A stretch of DNA of 60,732 bases. Source: CAYJFX01 sp964370315. Lineage in GTDB: Bacteria; Spirochaetota; Spirochaetia; Treponematales; Treponemataceae. Shown here piece by piece: positions 7,809 to 15,999 of the stretch. A model generated the notes under the pieces. The model was not told where the DNA came from and did no database searches. It saw only the letters and a list, made by a program, of their open reading frames with translations. Positions within the stretch are counted from its first letter, which is position 1; the number at the start of each line of letters is the position of its first letter. The stretch spans positions 1 to 60,732 of the forward strand of contig CAYJIS010000006.1 in assembly GCA_964370315.1 (NCBI GenBank), given 5' to 3'. Position numbers and translations under genes: made by a program.

Positions 7809-8629
7809 AAAATATTTCGTTAGATAGCCTAAATAAAGACAAAATACTCTCGTTTTTAACAAAGAGTTCGGCCCAACAGATAAACAATACTATCATTGTA
7901 TATGACACTATAGATTCCACAAATCTAGAAGCAAAACGTTATTTGAAAAGCCTTCAGTCAACAAAACAGGGGGTGTTAATTCTTGCAGAGCATCAGAGTG
8001 CCGGAAAGGGTCGCTTGGGTCGAAGTTTTTATTCACCAAAAAATACAGGCCTGTATGTATCGCTTGTATATAATGCATCCCAGTTACAAAGAAAGAATGA
8101 TGTTTCGTTAGCTATAACTGTTGCCGCTGCTGTGGCTGTGCGGCGCTCACTCAAAGATTTTGGGTTTGATGCAACGATTAAGTGGGTAAATGATTTGTTT
8201 GTAGGGAGTAAAAAGGTTTGCGGTATATTAACGGAAGGAGTTTTTGAGAGCAAGGATGGTTCTATTGGTAAAGAAATTGAAACCTTTATAATTGGAATAG
8301 GCATAAATATTATAGACTCGCTAGAAGGTTTTCCTGAGGATATAGAGCATATAGCTGGAAGTTTGAATAAAAGGTTAGATAGAAATGCTCTTGTTGCGAA
8401 TATTGTAAATAATCTATTTGAAGTGCTCCAATTAAGTGATAAGGAAGTAATTAACGATTACAGAAAGCATTCTCTCGTCTTGTTCAAAAATATAAGAGTT
8501 ATAAAACCAAACGAAACATATACAGTAACCGTTTTGAGCATAACTGATGAAGCTCACTTAATTGTCAAAAAAGAGGATGGAAGTACTGAAGAGCTTTTAT
8601 CTGGAGAAGTAAGTTTAAAATTATTTTAA
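7805..8629 (+). CDS. birA: Biotin--[acetyl-CoA carboxylase] ligase BirA (monofunctional)
   Basis: 274-residue biotin protein ligase that activates biotin with ATP and attaches it to a lysine of AccB (encoded at 13648-14130). The biotin/ATP loop GKGRLGR is at residues 67-73, KWVNDL at 126-131 and KKVCGIL near 136-142; the small C-terminal SH3-like cap ends the protein. There is no N-terminal winged-helix domain, so unlike E. coli BirA it should not be a DNA-binding repressor. The start is a TTG overlapping the stop of the PII-like gene. Confidence 0.92.
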   Translation: MKNISLDSLNKDKILSFLTKSSAQQINNTIIVYDTIDSTNLEAKRYLKSLQSTKQGVLILAEHQSAGKGRLGRSFYSPKNTGLYVSLVYNASQLQRKNDVSLAITVAAAVAVRRSLKDFGFDATIKWVNDLFVGSKKVCGILTEGVFESKDGSIGKEIETFIIGIGINIIDSLEGFPEDIEHIAGSLNKRLDRNALVANIVNNLFEVLQLSDKEVINDYRKHSLVLFKNIRVIKPNETYTVTVLSITDEAHLIVKKEDGSTEELLSGEVSLKLF

Positions 8630-8657
8630 AGCCTTTCAGGAAATCCTGAAAGGCTTT
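8628..8657. terminator. Bidirectional intrinsic terminator between birA and the DUF362 gene
   Basis: Perfect 13-bp stem AAAGCCTTTCAGG (8628-8640) / CCTGAAAGGCTTT (8645-8657), 4-nt loop, with T-run on the right and A-run on the left, so it can stop both convergent genes. It overlaps the birA stop codon. Confidence 0.9.
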
Positions 8658-8661
8658 TTGT

Positions 8662-9768
8662 TTAAATTGTTATTAGTTCGTAGCCTTGCGTTCCAATACC
8701 TAATTTTTCTGAGTGTTCAAGCTGAGCCTTCCAGTTTGTAGTTGGATGTAAATCACAAAAATGATCGCCATGGTTTAGTTCTCTATCGTTCATTATTGTG
8801 TTTCTTAATAATGGCTCTGCATTTGCGGCATCTGCGCAAGCAGCATCAAGTGCAACAGGGTCAAAAGAGGCAAACATCCCAACATCTCCAATTATAGGAG
8901 CATCATTTTCTGCATGACAATCGCAATACGGTGATACATCCATTAAAAGTGACACATGAAAATGAGGTCTGCCATTTAAAACTGCCCATGTATATTCCGC
9001 CATTTTTTTACACATTATTTCATTAGACTCGTCATATCCTGTGGAAATAGCATCTGTTGGACAAATGCCAATACAACGACCACATCCAACGCATTTGTCT
9101 TTGTTTATTTGTGCTTTTGGTGAAAAGCTTATTGCATCATGCGCACAAACCTTAGCACATTTTTTACAGGCTATACACAAGGTTTCGCTTACGGTGGGTT
9201 TGCCAGAGTTGTGCATCTCACATTTTCCAGCTCTACTGCCTAATCCCATTCCTATGTTTTTAATTGCTCCTCCAAAACCGGCTCCCTCATGAGCCTTAAA
9301 GTGTGAAAGAGAAACTAGAATATCCGCATCCATTGCTGCCCGGCCAATTTTTGCTTCTTTAACATGTTCTCCATGTGGAACAGGGATATATACCTCATCC
9401 GTTCCTTTGAGACCATCTGCAATTATTACATGGCATCCAGTTGCAAAGGGGTTGTATCCATTTTCATAGGCTGCTTCTAAATGGTCAAGGGCATTCTTTC
9501 TTCTTCCCACGTAAAGGGTGTTAGAATCAGTTAAAAAGACTTTTCCCCCAAGGTTCTTTATTGTATCTACAACTGTCTTTGCATAGTTTGGACGAAGATA
9601 TGCAAGGTTGCCTGGTTCCCCAAAATGTATTTTAATGGCCGTGTATTTTCCCTTAAAATCAATTGTTTCAATTCCAGCTTTCTTTATGAGGCGTGTTAAT
9701 TTTTGTTGAATTGTCTCTTCGGGACTTGATCTAAAATTTGTAAAGTACACTTTTGCTTTTTCAGCCAT
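8662..9768 (-). CDS. DUF362 protein with two 4Fe-4S ferredoxin clusters
   Basis: 368 residues. The N-terminal DUF362 domain (KAVYFTNFRSS-like opening, KIHFGEPGNLAYLRP, GGAIKNIGMG) is followed near residues 190-245 by a bacterial two-cluster ferredoxin motif: CIACKKCAKVCAHDAI and CVGCGRCIGICPTDAI. A longer frame starts at 9831, but the ATG at 9768 (MAEKAKVYF) has AGGAGAC 5-11 nt upstream and gives the conserved N-terminus. The family is common in anaerobes and has no settled function; an electron-transfer or metal-handling role is inferred from the clusters. Monocistronic and convergent with birA. Confidence 0.85.
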   Translation of the reverse strand: MAEKAKVYFTNFRSSPEETIQQKLTRLIKKAGIETIDFKGKYTAIKIHFGEPGNLAYLRPNYAKTVVDTIKNLGGKVFLTDSNTLYVGRRKNALDHLEAAYENGYNPFATGCHVIIADGLKGTDEVYIPVPHGEHVKEAKIGRAAMDADILVSLSHFKAHEGAGFGGAIKNIGMGLGSRAGKCEMHNSGKPTVSETLCIACKKCAKVCAHDAISFSPKAQINKDKCVGCGRCIGICPTDAISTGYDESNEIMCKKMAEYTWAVLNGRPHFHVSLLMDVSPYCDCHAENDAPIIGDVGMFASFDPVALDAACADAANAEPLLRNTIMNDRELNHGDHFCDLHPTTNWKAQLEHSEKLGIGTQGYELITI

Positions 9769-9917
9769 TTTGAGTCTCCTGTAATATTTTTTGTCTATAA
9801 TAATTATACTCCACTGTTTCAAAATGTGCAACTGTTTAAAATCCTTGCACGAATTTTTGTTGACAAAGAAGATAATTTGAAATATAGTTTAAGTAGAGCC
9901 TGTAGGAGGTGGTAATC

Positions 9918-10514
9918 ATGAAAAAAATAATTATATGTGTTGTGTTATTGTGCACTATGGGCATTGTCTTTTCACAGACAAACACGAGTGATATTCGTGT
10001 CTTAATCGAGGATGATTTAATTGATAACAAGGAAAAAATAATGCAGTTATCTTCAGGCTTGTCTAGTTCTGAAAAGCTAAGTATCTATGAAGTACATGAA
10101 GAAGACTTACTTGTACCTCTTTTGTTAAATGGGTTTTTAGGTTTTGGCATAGGATCCTTTTACCAAGGAGATATAGTAGGAGGTGCAATCGGAGCTGGTG
10201 GTAACGTCATAGGGGTTGGTTTGGTGCTTGCAGGATATATACCTGTGTTGACTGCTCTTTCAGACGATAGTATTTCTACTGCAGAATTTGAAAATGTTGT
10301 AACGCAGTACCTGGGGTTTTATCTAGCAGGCGGGGCTGTATTTTTTGTGACAAAAGTATTTGAAATAATAAGGCCTGTTGTGTATACGAATTCTTTTAAT
10401 AATACTCTTAAAGAGTCACTTGGAGTTTCTGCTATAAGTTATTATGCTGTTCCAAGTTACGATTTAGAAAGAGGTCAAACTGAAATTGTTGCTGTAATTA
10501 GTATTAAGTTATAA
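9918..10514 (+). CDS. P13-like spirochaetal membrane protein with signal peptide
   Basis: 198 residues. The N-terminus MKKIIICVVLLCTMGIVFSQ is a signal peptide ending at SQ. The stretch VPLLLNGFLGFGIGSFYQGD followed by GGAIGAGGNVIG resembles the Borrelia P13 porin-like family, whose members sit in the outer membrane; this assignment is from pattern memory and is moderate. Two to three hydrophobic glycine-rich segments follow. A GTG at 9909 is in frame, but the ATG at 9918 is chosen because AGGAGGT (9904-9910) is spaced 7 nt before it. Flanked by terminators, so it is a single-gene unit. Confidence 0.6.
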   Translation: MKKIIICVVLLCTMGIVFSQTNTSDIRVLIEDDLIDNKEKIMQLSSGLSSSEKLSIYEVHEEDLLVPLLLNGFLGFGIGSFYQGDIVGGAIGAGGNVIGVGLVLAGYIPVLTALSDDSISTAEFENVVTQYLGFYLAGGAVFFVTKVFEIIRPVVYTNSFNNTLKESLGVSAISYYAVPSYDLERGQTEIVAVISIKL

Positions 10515-10581
10515 GGTCGTATAAGACAAAAAGATAGAATTACGAGAGTAATTTTGTGGATACTTATATTATTAGATATGT

Positions 10582-10619
10582 AAAAAAAGAGAACCTTGAA
10601 TATCAAGATTCTCTTTTTT
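10582..10619. terminator. Bidirectional terminator between the P13-like gene and accA
   Basis: Stem GAGAACCTTGA / TCAAGATTCTC with one mismatch and a 3-nt loop, flanked by A7 on the left and T6 on the right. It can end both the plus-strand P13-like gene and the minus-strand acc operon. Confidence 0.85.
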
Positions 10620-10628
10620 GTTTACATA

Positions 10629-11534
10629 CTATTCTGTAAAATGTCCAATGCTTCGGATTTTTTGGTTTCTGTAACGGACCAAAACTTCACCCTTGTGCTT
10701 TTTGAGCTCACGGATGTCTTTAATAATTTGCTTTTGTATTTTATCTGCAACCTTTTGAGGATTGGTATGAGCACCATCTTCAGGTTCTTCGATTATACCA
10801 TGAAGCATTTTCATATCCATTACATCTTTACTGGTAATTTTAAGCATGGCCGCAGCATCTTGTGCTCTTGAAGAATCACGAAGAAGAATAGATGCACATC
10901 CTTCTGGTGAAATTACTGAAAAAATTGCATTTTCAAGCATATAGATTTTATCACTAACGCCGATGCCAAGTGCTCCGCCAGATCCGCCTTCACCGATTAT
11001 GATACAAATAACAGGAGTTTTTAACTGACTAAACTCGCGCAAGTTTACGGCTATTGCCTCTCCAATACCACGTTCTTCTGCTCCAAGACCTGGAAAGGCA
11101 CCTTGTGTGTCTACAAAAGTAATAATAGGCCTTTTGAACTTTTCTGCTTGTTTTGCAAGCCTTAATGCCTTTCTATAGCCTTCTGGGTTTGCCATGCCTC
11201 CATTTCTGTCAATTGTTTCACGAAGGTTTCGACCTTTTTGGTTTCCGATTACGGTAACAGGCATCCCATCTAAAAAGCCTATGCCTCCAACGAGAGCCAT
11301 GTCATCACCATAGTAGCGATCCCCGTGAAGCTCTGTAAAATCGTCGATTATCATATCAATGTAATCAAGGGTTCTTGGGCGATCTGAGTGACGAGCGAGT
11401 TCAACGTGGCGCCATGTTTGTGCCGCAGCATGATTGTTGTTTAGCTTTTCGGTAATTGTTTGTAATTCTTTTGTTATATCGAGCCCAGATTTTTTTGCAA
11501 TAGCATCAAGGCTGTCTAAAATATTTTGTTCCAT
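10629..11534 (-). CDS. accA: Acetyl-CoA carboxylase carboxyltransferase subunit alpha
   Basis: 301 residues. With AccD it transfers CO2 from carboxybiotin to acetyl-CoA, making malonyl-CoA for the fab genes just upstream. Recognised by ELHGDRYYGDD near 69, GNQKGRN near 98, MANPEGYRKALRL, and the oxyanion-hole glycine motif IIGEGGSGGALGIG near 185. Helical N-terminus (EQNILDSLDAI...LNNN) is normal for the family. Last gene of the acc run; AAGGAG precedes the ATG and accD ends 10 nt upstream. Confidence 0.96.
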   Translation of the reverse strand: MEQNILDSLDAIAKKSGLDITKELQTITEKLNNNHAAAQTWRHVELARHSDRPRTLDYIDMIIDDFTELHGDRYYGDDMALVGGIGFLDGMPVTVIGNQKGRNLRETIDRNGGMANPEGYRKALRLAKQAEKFKRPIITFVDTQGAFPGLGAEERGIGEAIAVNLREFSQLKTPVICIIIGEGGSGGALGIGVSDKIYMLENAIFSVISPEGCASILLRDSSRAQDAAAMLKITSKDVMDMKMLHGIIEEPEDGAHTNPQKVADKIQKQIIKDIRELKKHKGEVLVRYRNQKIRSIGHFTE

Positions 11535-11544
11535 TTATTTCTCC

Positions 11545-12306
11545 TTAATTCATCGCATGAGCATCAATCATTTTTGCCCAAAAACTTCTTTGTTCATTTC
11601 TTGGTACAATACAGTCTACAAAGCCTTTTTGTAGCTGAAACTCTGCTGTTTGGAAGCCTTCGGGAAGTTTTTGACTTATGGTACCTTCAATAACGCGAGG
11701 TCCTGCAAAACCAATAAGTGCTCCAGGTTCTGCAACGATAAGGTCTCCAAGCATTGCAAAACTTGCGGTTACCCCGCCAGTAGTGGGGTCACAAAGCATT
11801 ACAAAAAAGGGAACGCCTGCATTATCAAGTTCTGCAGCAGCACTTGATGTTTTAGCCATTTGCATGAGTGAAAAAAGCCCCTCGTGCATACGGGCACCAC
11901 CAGATGTCGCGTATACGATAACAGGAGTTCTTTCTTTCGCACCTTTTAACATAAGCCTGGTAAGTTTTTCGCCTACTACAGATCCCATTGAACCACCTAA
12001 AAAGTGGAACGACATTATGCCTAAAAGGGCCTTTCGGTTTTTGATTTTACATTCACCAGTAATGACAGCTTCATTTAGTGAAGTCTTTGCACTTGCTTGA
12101 GATATCTTTTCTTCATATCCTTCCATATCGATAGGATTTACAGTTTTTATTGATTCATAAAGCTCAATGAAAGATCCTTCATCTGCAAGATATGTAATGC
12201 GCTCTCTTGCATCCATTCGGATGTGGTAGCCACACTTTATACATGTCATGAGATTTTCAACAAATATCTCGTCTGCAATTGATTCTTTACATTTTGGACA
12301 GTCCAT
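11545..12306 (-). CDS. accD: Acetyl-CoA carboxylase carboxyltransferase subunit beta
   Basis: 253 residues, a compact AccD. The N-terminal zinc ribbon has both Cys pairs, CPKC (3-6) and CIKC (22-25), and the crotonase-like core shows TSGGARMHEGLFSLMQM near 135 and GFAGPRVIEGT near 200. It forms the alpha2beta2 carboxyltransferase with AccA. The gap to accC is 15 nt. Confidence 0.96.
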   Translation of the reverse strand: MDCPKCKESIADEIFVENLMTCIKCGYHIRMDARERITYLADEGSFIELYESIKTVNPIDMEGYEEKISQASAKTSLNEAVITGECKIKNRKALLGIMSFHFLGGSMGSVVGEKLTRLMLKGAKERTPVIVYATSGGARMHEGLFSLMQMAKTSSAAAELDNAGVPFFVMLCDPTTGGVTASFAMLGDLIVAEPGALIGFAGPRVIEGTISQKLPEGFQTAEFQLQKGFVDCIVPRNEQRSFWAKMIDAHAMN

Positions 12307-12321
12307 ATTTTCCTCCGCCCT

Positions 12322-13641
12322 TTAGTTATTTGGATAAAGCTCTGAGTACAATCCTGTACCGAACTTTCCTGATTGAAATTGTTTTGTGCTTAGTATTTCG
12401 ATTTGTTCTTCAATGTTAGTTGGAACGCCGTCAATTTTTAATTCTCGTAGCGCGCCAATTAATCTTTTGATGGCACTTTCTCTGTCTTTGTCGTGTACAA
12501 TGATTTTTGCAAGCATTGAGTCATAATGTGGAAGAACTTTGTATCCTTGATATAAAAAGCTGTCCCATCTAAGACCATTACCACCAGGGATGTGTAAAAA
12601 ATTAACTGTTCCTGGAGAACGAGCGTTGATTCTCGCCTCAATTGCATGCCCATTTAAAGGTATGCTACCTGCAGGTATTGTCATGTTTTCACCAACACAT
12701 ACGGCAATTTGTTCTCTAATAAGATCAGTGCCTGTTACAAGCTCTGATACAGGGTGCTCTACTTGAATACGAGCATTTACTTCCATAAAGTAAAACTCTC
12801 CGTTTGAAACTAAGAATTCAATTGTTCCAGCGCCTCTGTATTTTAGGTTTGCAAAAAGATTTGTAGCACCTTCGTGCATTCTTTTTCGCATGGCGTCTGT
12901 TACAACAGGAGAAGGGCTTTCTTCTAATAGTTTTTGGTGGTTTCTTTGAACAGAGCAGTCTCTTTCACCCAGAATTGCAACCATCCCTTTGCCATTACCA
13001 ATTACTTGAAGCTCCACGTGGCAAGGGTCTACGAGGTATTTTTCAATGTATACCGTACCATCCGCGAAGTTTGCGAGTGCTTCACTTGAAGCAATTGTTA
13101 GGTTTTCTGCAAGATCTTCTTCTTTCCAAACGATACGCATTCCCTTTCCACCACCACCAGAGGCGGCTTTAATGATAACGGGTAGACCACATTTTTTAGC
13201 AACTTCAATGCCTTCTTTTGGGTCTGTTATTGCACCATCTGATCCCGGTGTTACAGGAAGCCCACTTTTTAAGGCTGTTTCCCTTGCTTGAACTTTATCA
13301 CCGAGCATGCTTATTATTTTAGCATTGGGACCTATCCAGTAAATTCCTGCATCTTCTACAGCTTGTGCAAAATTCTCGTTTTCGGATAAAAATCCTACTC
13401 CAGGATGAATTGCTTCACAATTTGTTTTTAAAGCAACTGTAATGTAGGCTTGAGGGTTTAGATAGCTTTTTGCAGAAGGCGCAGGCCCAATACAATATGC
13501 TTCATCTGCCAGTTTTACATGTAAGTTGTCTTTGTCCGCAGTTGAGTAAACAGCTACTGTTTTAATGCCCATTTCACGACAAGCACGAATAACTCTTACT
13601 GCAATCTCACCGCGATTAGCGACTAATAGTTTTTTTATCAT
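12322..13641 (-). CDS. accC: Biotin carboxylase subunit of acetyl-CoA carboxylase
   Basis: 439-residue ATP-grasp enzyme that carboxylates the biotin of AccB using bicarbonate and ATP. Signatures: KLLVANRGEIAVRVIRAC at the start, the glycine-rich ATP loop AASGGGGKGMRIV near 160, EKYLVDPCHVELQVIGN, GERDCSVQRNHQK, and the catalytic FMEVNARIQVEHPVSE near 285. Full family length; the stop is 15 nt before accD and the start 6 nt after accB. Confidence 0.97.
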   Translation of the reverse strand: MIKKLLVANRGEIAVRVIRACREMGIKTVAVYSTADKDNLHVKLADEAYCIGPAPSAKSYLNPQAYITVALKTNCEAIHPGVGFLSENENFAQAVEDAGIYWIGPNAKIISMLGDKVQARETALKSGLPVTPGSDGAITDPKEGIEVAKKCGLPVIIKAASGGGGKGMRIVWKEEDLAENLTIASSEALANFADGTVYIEKYLVDPCHVELQVIGNGKGMVAILGERDCSVQRNHQKLLEESPSPVVTDAMRKRMHEGATNLFANLKYRGAGTIEFLVSNGEFYFMEVNARIQVEHPVSELVTGTDLIREQIAVCVGENMTIPAGSIPLNGHAIEARINARSPGTVNFLHIPGGNGLRWDSFLYQGYKVLPHYDSMLAKIIVHDKDRESAIKRLIGALRELKIDGVPTNIEEQIEILSTKQFQSGKFGTGLYSELYPNN

Positions 13642-13647
13642 TGTGTA

Positions 13648-14130
13648 TTATACCCTAATAAGAAATAATGGTTGCTCAAATTCAACCAAATCACCTGAGT
13701 CAACAAGCACCTTTTCAATTACTCCGTCAAACTCTGATTCTAATGTGTTCATCATTTTCATTGCCTCTAGAATACAAAGAGCTGAGCCTTTGCTAACCTT
13801 TGTACCAACTTCTACAAAAGGAGGCGCATCTGGTGATGGTTGTCGATAGAATGTTCCAACAATTGGACTTTTTACTTCTATAAGATTTGCATCTGTTGCT
13901 TTTGGCGATGTGCTTTCGCTTGCTGGTGCACTAGCAGGTGAAGCACTTGGTGCTACAGGTGAGGCTGCAATTACAGGTGCTGCTTGTGATACTGTAACAG
14001 GAGCACCTTTAGCAACAAAGGCACCTTCTTTTTTTAGACTTAGTTCTGCATCTCCTACTTTGTAAGTAAGTGAAACAGCCTTGCTTTCATCGAATTTTTT
14101 TAGTATTTCTAATACGTTTTTCTGATCCAT
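13648..14130 (-). CDS. accB: Biotin carboxyl carrier protein
   Basis: 160 residues. A short N-terminal domain is followed by an Ala/Pro/Ser-rich flexible linker (about 43-80) and the C-terminal biotinyl domain with the EAMKM motif; the biotinylated lysine is residue 125. It is the substrate of the BirA encoded at 7805-8629. It is 12 nt downstream of fabV and first of the accBCDA run, so it is probably co-transcribed with fabV. Confidence 0.96.
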   Translation of the reverse strand: MDQKNVLEILKKFDESKAVSLTYKVGDAELSLKKEGAFVAKGAPVTVSQAAPVIAASPVAPSASPASAPASESTSPKATDANLIEVKSPIVGTFYRQPSPDAPPFVEVGTKVSKGSALCILEAMKMMNTLESEFDGVIEKVLVDSGDLVEFEQPLFLIRV

Positions 14131-14142
14131 TTTAAACCTCTT

Positions 14143-15339
14143 TTATATAGTGTCCATACGAGCAATATCTTTCTCGTAGTCGATTCCATCAATGTCAAAT
14201 CCACTTGCAGCATAAAAATCGTGTCTGTATCCTGCAAGGTCAATAGTGCTTTCTGCATTTTCATTTGTAACTGTTGGCATAAGAGCATCAACCGCTGTTT
14301 GAACGTCTTTATCCATTTCCCAATCATCAATACGAATGAGATTTTTTTCATCTACAGGAATTTTATTGTCCTCTCTGTATAAGAAACTGTCGTATAATCG
14401 GTTAATTTGCTCAATACAACCTTCGTGCGTTCCCTTTGATTTCATTACAGTAAAAAGGCTTGCCAAATATAGTGGAATTACTGGGATTACTGCACTTGCT
14501 CTTGTTACAAGACCTTTGTTTACAGATACAAATGCTTTTCCGTTAAAGGATTTCATTTTATCTGTTAAAGTGTGTGCTGTAGCTTCTAAGTGTTCTTTAG
14601 CTTTTCCAATTGTTCCATTTCGGTAGAGTGCGTGTGTAGCAACGGGGCCAATGTATGAGTATGCAAGTGTAATACAACCATCTGCAAGTACATCGGCTTT
14701 TGTAAGCTGGTCAATCCATCTTTCCCAGTCTTCACCACCCATTACTTTAACCGTAGCTGCGGCTTCTTCTTCTGTTGCAGGTTCTGCAGTAACTTGCTTT
14801 ACTTCACTTGTAAAAGGGTCAATAGTTGTTCCTTCAAACACTTTCCCAAAAGGCTTAATAACCGATTTATGCATAACGCCTGTTTCAGGGTCAACGCGAA
14901 CAGGGCTTGCAAGTGAGTAGACAACAAGGTCAAATTTCATGCCTTGAGCTTTTGCTTCGTCTATAACTTGTGTTTTGATTTCATCAGAAAAGGCATCTCC
15001 ATCGATTGTTTTTGTGTAGAGACCTTCTTTTGTGGCAGCTTGATCAAACGCGAGGTTGTTATACCAACCTGGTGTTCCGCCTTTTGTTTCACTCCCAGCT
15101 TTTTCAAAAGAAACACCAATTGTTGGTGCTCCATATGCAAATGATGCTACAATTCTACTCGCTAGTCCATAACCGTTGGAACAACCTAAAACAAGCACTT
15201 TTTTTGGTGTGTTTGGGTTTTCTTTATGGCCTTTTGCCCTTTCTTTTGTGTATGCGATTTGATCTTCTACTGCTTTTTTACATCCTTGAGGGTGTGCATT
15301 GATACAAACATTGCTTCGTACCATTGGTTTTATTACCAT
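14143..15339 (-). CDS. fabV: Enoyl reductase FabV / trans-2-enoyl-CoA reductase
   Basis: 398-residue NADH-dependent reductase of the last step of fatty-acid elongation; in Treponema the homologue is known as the crotonyl-CoA reductase Ter. The catalytic Y-x8-K reads YRNGTIGKAK (Tyr239, Lys248), and the NAD-binding region has VLGCSNGYGLASRI near 49. FabV is much longer than FabI (about 260 residues) and lacks its Y-x6-K pattern. No fabI or fabK is seen in the window, so this is the presumed enoyl reductase of the pathway. It is separated from fabZ by a 213-nt hairpin-rich gap and may have its own promoter there. Confidence 0.96.
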   Translation of the reverse strand: MVIKPMVRSNVCINAHPQGCKKAVEDQIAYTKERAKGHKENPNTPKKVLVLGCSNGYGLASRIVASFAYGAPTIGVSFEKAGSETKGGTPGWYNNLAFDQAATKEGLYTKTIDGDAFSDEIKTQVIDEAKAQGMKFDLVVYSLASPVRVDPETGVMHKSVIKPFGKVFEGTTIDPFTSEVKQVTAEPATEEEAAATVKVMGGEDWERWIDQLTKADVLADGCITLAYSYIGPVATHALYRNGTIGKAKEHLEATAHTLTDKMKSFNGKAFVSVNKGLVTRASAVIPVIPLYLASLFTVMKSKGTHEGCIEQINRLYDSFLYREDNKIPVDEKNLIRIDDWEMDKDVQTAVDALMPTVTNENAESTIDLAGYRHDFYAASGFDIDGIDYEKDIARMDTI

Positions 15340-15399
15340 TATGATTCTCCTATATAAAATACTGAATTTTGTGATTGTTTTAAGTATAGATTTGTGCCA

Positions 15400-15511
15400 A
15401 TGGTGACTATTTTCATAGCCACCATTTTACTTAAAAGCATTGTTGGTAACAGTGCTTTTGATAACTTGGGGTTTAATTATTTTGAAACCCCATTAAAGCG
15501 CTATACTTTAA
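15400..15511. promoter_or_regulatory. Run of four inverted repeats between fabZ and fabV
   Basis: The 15340-15552 gap holds four consecutive stems. ATGGTG/CACCAT plus CTAT/ATAG (15400-15425); AAAAGCATTGTT/AACAGTGCTTTT (15433-15459, one G-T pair, 3-nt loop); TGGGGTTT/AAACCCCA (15467-15492); TTAAAG/CTTTAA (15493-15511). The second looks like a terminator but lacks a long U-run on the minus strand. They probably end or attenuate the fabDGFZ transcript before fabV, or fold the fabV leader. Confidence 0.55.
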
Positions 15512-15552
15512 AACACCTATATGTGCATAAAGTTACACATTTTGTATGATTT

Positions 15553-15984
15553 TTATGCTTCGCCACCAACTAAACACATCCATTCGGCTTCTGCTGCTAA
15601 TGTGTCTCCTACATAAGCCTTACCTGCTTGCTTGATCATTCTTGGTGAAATGCGTAAATTAGTTATTTCCATTCTAACTTTGTCGCCAGGGCGAACTTGA
15701 GAACGAAATTTTACCTTATCTACTGTTCCTAAAAAGAAAAGAGAGCCTTCTGCAAATGTTTTTTGATAGCTAAGGGCAGCTCCACCTGCTTGAGCCATTG
15801 TTTCAACAAGGATAACACCTGGAACAACTGGGTACTGAGGGAAGTGACCTTTGAAGAAAAATTCATCCTCAGTAAAAACATGCTCACTTATGCTTCCTTT
15901 TTCATCGCATGAAAGTATTTCATCAACGAATAAAAATGGTGCTCTATGTGGAATTAATGACTCTATATCTTTTGTTACGCTCAT
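15553..15984 (-). CDS. fabZ: 3-hydroxyacyl-[ACP] dehydratase FabZ
   Basis: 143-residue hot-dog-fold enzyme that removes water from 3-hydroxyacyl-ACP. The catalytic His is in GHFPQYPVVPG (His47) and the catalytic Glu in VILVETMAQAGG (Glu61). N-terminal IPHRAPFLFVDEI is the usual FabZ opening. It follows fabF by 15 nt. Confidence 0.96.
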   Translation of the reverse strand: MSVTKDIESLIPHRAPFLFVDEILSCDEKGSISEHVFTEDEFFFKGHFPQYPVVPGVILVETMAQAGGAALSYQKTFAEGSLFFLGTVDKVKFRSQVRPGDKVRMEITNLRISPRMIKQAGKAYVGDTLAAEAEWMCLVGGEA

Positions 15985-15999
15985 ATGAATCTCCTTAAT

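Noticed and set aside
15394..15409. TGTGCCAATGG similar to the CRP-like palindrome
   Set aside because: It is one base shorter in the centre and the right half does not match (GTGAC in place of GCACA).
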